Part shown: positions 60,953-64,000 of the stretch, piece after piece
Layout: every line of letters starts with the position of its first letter
Position numbering within the stretch: position 1 is the first letter of the stretch
From: SIG701 sp045611685
GTDB lineage: Bacteria > Bacillota > Clostridia > Oscillospirales > CAG-272
Reading direction: 5' to 3'
Assembly: GCA_045611685.1 (NCBI GenBank)
Contig: JAZKXO010000106.1
Span: 1 to 64,000, forward strand
DNA length: 64,000 bases
Program-made: the position numbers and the translations under genes
The notes under the pieces: generated by a model
The model's input: the letters and a program-made list of their open reading frames with translations, nothing else
Database searches by the model: none
What the model was told of the DNA's origin: nothing

Positions 60953-61570
60953 ATGGGAATTTCTTATGAGCAGCAGTTGTACGCGCTTCTGTATGCGGTA
61001 CTTACGGGGTGTATCCTTGGGTGCATTTTAGACGTTATCCGCATATCGCGTGTCCTCTGCGGTATTGCCTCTTATACGGGGTGTAACAAAACACTTAGAA
61101 AAGTTTCTTTTCCTCTTATCGGAACAGTTAGAAATTTAGCCTTAAAAAACGAAAGTTCGGTTTCAAAATCGGTGATTCTTTTTTTCGGTGATCTTTTGTT
61201 TTTCACACTGTCAGGATGTTTTTTCTGTGTTTTTTTGTTCCATGCAGCAAGTGGATGTTTCCGCTGGTTTTATATTTTAGGGGCTCTTGCAGGCTTCTTT
61301 GCGTATTATGTATCCGTTGGTAGAATGGTAATGATGCTTTCTGAGACCATTAATATTTTTCTTAATCTGTTTTTTCTTTATTTGGTTTGGTTACTGCGTC
61401 TGCCATTCCGTGCCGTTTTTCGCTTCGCACGATTTGTATGCCAATTGATTGCCGTGCATTTTCTTGAGCCGATATGGAATGTTATTGTTCACGCATGGCG
61501 TATACGGTATACAGGACGTGCCCGTAAACATTTGTGCGATGCTGTTCGTATCGCGCATATTTTCGATTAA
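60953..61570 (+). CDS. yabQ: Spore cortex biosynthesis protein YabQ
   Basis: YabQ is a membrane protein needed for cortex formation in Bacillus. The 205-aa protein has about five hydrophobic segments: after YEQQLYALLYAVLTGCILG and LDVIRISRV comes DLLFFTLSGCFFCVFLF, a WFYILGALAGFFAYYVSVG segment and a final FLNLFFLYLVWLL, then a basic tail. No Shine-Dalgarno is visible before the ATG at 60953, so it is probably translated by coupling from yabP. Confidence 0.88.
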   Translation: MGISYEQQLYALLYAVLTGCILGCILDVIRISRVLCGIASYTGCNKTLRKVSFPLIGTVRNLALKNESSVSKSVILFFGDLLFFTLSGCFFCVFLFHAASGCFRWFYILGALAGFFAYYVSVGRMVMMLSETINIFLNLFFLYLVWLLRLPFRAVFRFARFVCQLIAVHFLEPIWNVIVHAWRIRYTGRARKHLCDAVRIAHIFD

Positions 61571-61613
61571 TCTTACGTTTGCAAATTACGTTTTAGGGAA
61601 GGAGTTGTGGGGG

Positions 61614-61895
61614 ATGTATCAGATTAAAAGTAACGTCTTTTTTAAGATTGCGGTTCTTCTGCTCGTGATTTTTTGCATTTTTATGATCGTAACCCTACAG
61701 CTTCGGTACAATCGTCTAAAGGCGCAAAAGGAACTTTTGGCACTTGAAATCTCAGCGACCGCTAATCGTATTGAGGCGATACAGACAACACTTGACACTC
61801 CCTTTGACGATGAATACATTATAAAAATTGCAAGAGAAAAATTGAATTTGCGCTTGCCTGAGGAAATTGTCTTTTATAACGATTTAAACGATTGA
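61614..61895 (+). CDS. divIC: Septum formation initiator, DivIC/FtsB-like
   Basis: A 93-aa bitopic protein of the divisome core (FtsL-DivIB-DivIC in Gram-positives). It has one transmembrane helix (about residues 9-28, FFKIAVLLLVIFCIFMIVTL), a coiled coil (about 30-65) and the typical IIKIAREKLNLRLPEEIVFY end. GGGAAGGAG lies upstream of the ATG at 61614; the frame opening at 61449 is only read-through inside yabQ. It ends the sporulation/division group, with a hairpin terminator after it. Confidence 0.92.
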   Translation: MYQIKSNVFFKIAVLLLVIFCIFMIVTLQLRYNRLKAQKELLALEISATANRIEAIQTTLDTPFDDEYIIKIAREKLNLRLPEEIVFYNDLND

Positions 61896-61924
61896 GCAAG
61901 CGGGAAGTTGAATACTGTTGAAAC

Positions 61925-61967
61925 TTGTGTCGTGGTTGCCATAGGGGGCCACGACACAGTTCTTCTC
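61925..61967 (+). terminator. Hairpin terminator between divIC and trxB
   Basis: TGTGTCGTGG (61926-61935) and CCACGACACA (61949-61958) form a 10-bp stem, followed by a modest T-rich GTTCTTCTC. It would limit read-through into trxB; no clear separate trxB promoter is seen. Confidence 0.65.
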
Positions 61968-61980
61968 ATAAAGGAGCAAT

Positions 61981-62940
61981 ATGAAGAAATTTAAAAGCGA
62001 CGTTGCGATTATAGGCGGTGGACCTGCTGGTCTCACTGCGGCGATCTATGCTGTCCGCGCGGGGCTTTCTGTTACCGTATATGATGGAAACGGCTTGGGC
62101 GGCCAGATGCTTTTGGCGCACGAAATCGAGAATTATGCTGGATTTACAAAAATCAGCGGCATCGAATTGGCTGATGCAATGGCTGCACAGGCACAGGGAT
62201 TAGGTGCTTCGTTTACGTATTCTCCCGTTACGGCCGTTGCGCCGACCAAGGGCGGATTTTCCGTATCGACCGATGCGGAGACATATATTCACAGGGCTCT
62301 TATACTGGCAACCGGGACAAGCCGACGCAAGCTTTCTATCCCCGGCGAAGATGAATTCATCGGTCGCGGCGTCTCGTACTGTGCCGTTTGTGACGGGCGT
62401 TTTTTTTCGGGTAAAGATGTTGTTGTTGTCGGCGGCGGAAACACAGCCGTGGGTGATGCATTGTATCTTTCTAAAATTTGCCATTGTGTAACTTTGGTTC
62501 ATCGCCGTGATTCTTTCAGGGCGGATCGCATTCTTATCGAACGTCTTAATGCTTGCGAAAACGTAAAAACAGTTATGAAGGCGAGAGTTGAGAAAATTAT
62601 GGGTAGTCTCCGTGTTGAATCCGTGGAGATTATTCGACATGGTGAGATCGCTTTGCCGTCCCCGATGGTTCTTCCTACGGACGGTGTATTCGTTGCGGTT
62701 GGCAGCGTGCCGGTGCTTCCATCATTGGAGGCATTTGACAATCTCGCGAGGGATCCCGGTGGATATCTCGTGACAGACGATAGATGTCGCACCAGCGTCC
62801 CGGGCTTGTACGCGGCAGGGGACGTCCGTGCCAAAGCACTTCGTCAGATCGCTACCGCATCCGCGGACGGTGCGATTGCGGCCGTAGAAGTAGCGGAATA
62901 TCTTTCGTCATTGACAACCGAGGATGGCGTTTCTGTATAA
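61981..62940 (+). CDS. trxB: Thioredoxin reductase
   Basis: TrxB passes electrons from NADPH through FAD to thioredoxin. The 319-aa protein has the FAD motif IIGGGPAGLTAAIYAVRAG, the redox-active pair CAVCDG (about residues 138-143), the NADPH motif VVVGGGNTAVGDALYL and the FAD-binding TSVPGLYAAGDVRAK with RQIATASADGAIAA. AAAGGAGC precedes the ATG. Whether it uses NADPH or ferredoxin cannot be settled here, but the HRRDSFRAD segment is of the NADPH type. Confidence 0.94.
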   Translation: MKKFKSDVAIIGGGPAGLTAAIYAVRAGLSVTVYDGNGLGGQMLLAHEIENYAGFTKISGIELADAMAAQAQGLGASFTYSPVTAVAPTKGGFSVSTDAETYIHRALILATGTSRRKLSIPGEDEFIGRGVSYCAVCDGRFFSGKDVVVVGGGNTAVGDALYLSKICHCVTLVHRRDSFRADRILIERLNACENVKTVMKARVEKIMGSLRVESVEIIRHGEIALPSPMVLPTDGVFVAVGSVPVLPSLEAFDNLARDPGGYLVTDDRCRTSVPGLYAAGDVRAKALRQIATASADGAIAAVEVAEYLSSLTTEDGVSV

Positions 62941-62964
62941 ACAAGTTTTGGAGTATCAAAAATA

Positions 62965-64000
62965 ATGGATAACAGACCGGCGAAAATAATTATCTCTCTT
63001 TTGTGCATCGTGCTCCTTCTGTTGGGCACGCTCTCATACTGGCTTTACGCTTTATATGAGAGTCCCGAAGAATTAGCTCTTAAGGCAAGGGTTTCTCAAT
63101 TAACGGAAGATTTGGAGTGTGCAAACGAAGCGATTCTGGGGCTGAGTTCCGATATGCGTCTTACGCAGGAGCAGAATGAAGCTGAGATTGCGTTGCTTGA
63201 ACAGAAAGTAAGCATTTTGATTGAGAACGGTGTCGCGTCTGATGCGTATACAGCGATCCTTCTTGATGAAATTCAAAAGCTTAAAACGGAAGCGCAAGCC
63301 GATTCTAACCGAATCAAAGAACTCGACACGCTTCTTAGCACTTTTGAAAGGTTCGCCGCTGACAACTTCGGATACGATTCTGAAAAGATCAGCGATCTTT
63401 TACTTCTTATGACAGAGCCAAATCGTCCCATGCGTACGGTTTATACTGAACATCTTAATGAAGAAACGGGCGAGATCATCGATGTTACTTCAGACGAGAA
63501 GATAGGGAAGGTGGCATTTTACTATAAAGATCTCATAACGGGACACACGATTGGCTATAATGATAACGAGATTATGTATGCTGCCAGTTTGATCAAAGTC
63601 TCATATATATATTCAATCTTCTATTCCGTTGTAGGCTTTGAAAATAATAAACTCTATTTTGACAGCGAGGGGAATCCCTTGTACGGCGAAGACGGAACTC
63701 CGCTGTTTGAGGGCAAGCATCCAAACCTTGATGAGGAGGGGCGTATCATATATCTTCCCGGCGAGGAGAAGTACGACCTTTCACGCGTCTGGACCTTTGA
63801 GAAAGAAGGAATGATGGTGGAGGGGTCCGGTATTCTGAGGGATGCGGAGGATGGTTTAGAGCTTACGTATCTCGAGCTTATCGAGTATGCGCTTCTGTAT
63901 AGCGATAATATAGCTTTCGCGCAGCTTCGAAAGACCTTCGGCTTTGAGGATTATTACAGAATTGCCTCAATTATGGGGATACAAGGGTACAAAAAGGGAT
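62965..64000 (+). CDS. Membrane-anchored class A beta-lactamase-like serine hydrolase (partial)
   Basis: The frame is open from ATG 62965 to the window end (345 codons) and continues beyond. An N-terminal transmembrane helix (about residues 8-30, IIISLLCIVLLLLGTLSYWL) is followed by a coiled coil (about 35-130) and then a serine beta-lactamase/transpeptidase-like domain. The SxxK motif is SLIKVSYIY (about residue 213) and the SDN motif is YSDNIAFAQL (about 313). The KTG motif would lie past the window. It more likely acts on peptidoglycan than on antibiotics. GGAG lies about 11 bases upstream. Confidence 0.8.
   Translation, partial: MDNRPAKIIISLLCIVLLLLGTLSYWLYALYESPEELALKARVSQLTEDLECANEAILGLSSDMRLTQEQNEAEIALLEQKVSILIENGVASDAYTAILLDEIQKLKTEAQADSNRIKELDTLLSTFERFAADNFGYDSEKISDLLLLMTEPNRPMRTVYTEHLNEETGEIIDVTSDEKIGKVAFYYKDLITGHTIGYNDNEIMYAASLIKVSYIYSIFYSVVGFENNKLYFDSEGNPLYGEDGTPLFEGKHPNLDEEGRIIYLPGEEKYDLSRVWTFEKEGMMVEGSGILRDAEDGLELTYLELIEYALLYSDNIAFAQLRKTFGFEDYYRIASIMGIQGYKKG

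Noticed and set aside
62965..64000. Reading the last gene as an antibiotic-resistance beta-lactamase
   Set aside because: It has a transmembrane anchor and coiled coil instead of a secretion signal, and its chromosomal setting with cell-division genes points to a cell-wall role; the KTG motif is outside the window.

Overview
The window is a 64 kb chromosomal stretch of a spore-forming, Gram-positive Clostridia-type bacterium. The evidence is the gene content: sporulation genes sigG, spoIVB, yabP, yabQ and a spoVB-type flippase; the hup-rqcP-yabP-yabQ-divIC and rnc-(radical SAM)-smc-ftsY blocks usual in this class; strong Shine-Dalgarno sites; and many TTGACA-17-TATAAT promoters. Base composition looks close to 50% GC. 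I cannot name a species. Nearly all of it is housekeeping DNA, with a few accessory insertions.

Layout. 1-349: 3' end of a 23S rRNA gene, with no 5S gene after it; instead a broken phage/ICE-type nuclease-domain gene lies antisense (about 410-1490). 1496-2900: promoter, attenuator, infC (apparent ATA start), rpmI, rplT, terminator. 2909-20304: a long same-strand run for DNA, RNA and division functions (TrmH-type methyltransferase, dprA, topA, trmFO, plsX, rnc, radical SAM, smc, ftsY, rdgB, yhbY, nadD, yqeK, LCP protein, rsfS), then leuS, rpsU and a NahK-like sugar kinase to 24333. 24461-29021: accessory and regulatory genes (a degenerate ROK regulator, a BlaI-like repressor paired with an unrecognised nuclease-like protein, and a HTH/TPR regulator coupled to a DivIVA-like coiled-coil protein). 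29022-37535: MBL hydrolase, gltX, glnS, tRNA-Lys, a NAT-like acyltransferase and a large surface metallophosphoesterase.

37579-42161 on the minus strand holds sigG and a nanA-nagA-nanE-nanK sialic acid operon, with a divergent AraC regulator. 43138-45776 is a rearranged spot: a duplicated 3' fragment of spoIVB, an inserted HTH regulator cassette, then intact spoIVB. 46014-49811 is cdaA-cdaR-FAD oxidoreductase (c-di-AMP synthesis and control). 49920-57342 is recJ, rel, dtd, hemZ and a nucleoside kinase. 57370-64000 is spoVB-like, mazG, hup, rqcP, yabP, yabQ, divIC, trxB and a membrane-anchored class A beta-lactamase-like protein that runs off the window.

Most notable observations: (1) a duplicated spoIVB 3' end, differing mainly at silent codon positions, flanking a regulator with a perfect 14-bp operator-like palindrome; (2) several genes (topA, LCP, rqcP, and possibly blaI and the DivIVA-like gene) where a good Shine-Dalgarno lies too far from the start but a hairpin between them would restore normal spacing; (3) the rRNA/phage-gene junction with a missing 5S; (4) the BlaI-like repressor beside a PD-(D/E)XK-like/winged-helix protein; (5) a tRNA-Lys with an acceptor-stem mismatch. 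No complete prophage, transposase, CRISPR array or obvious new multi-gene defence system is visible.
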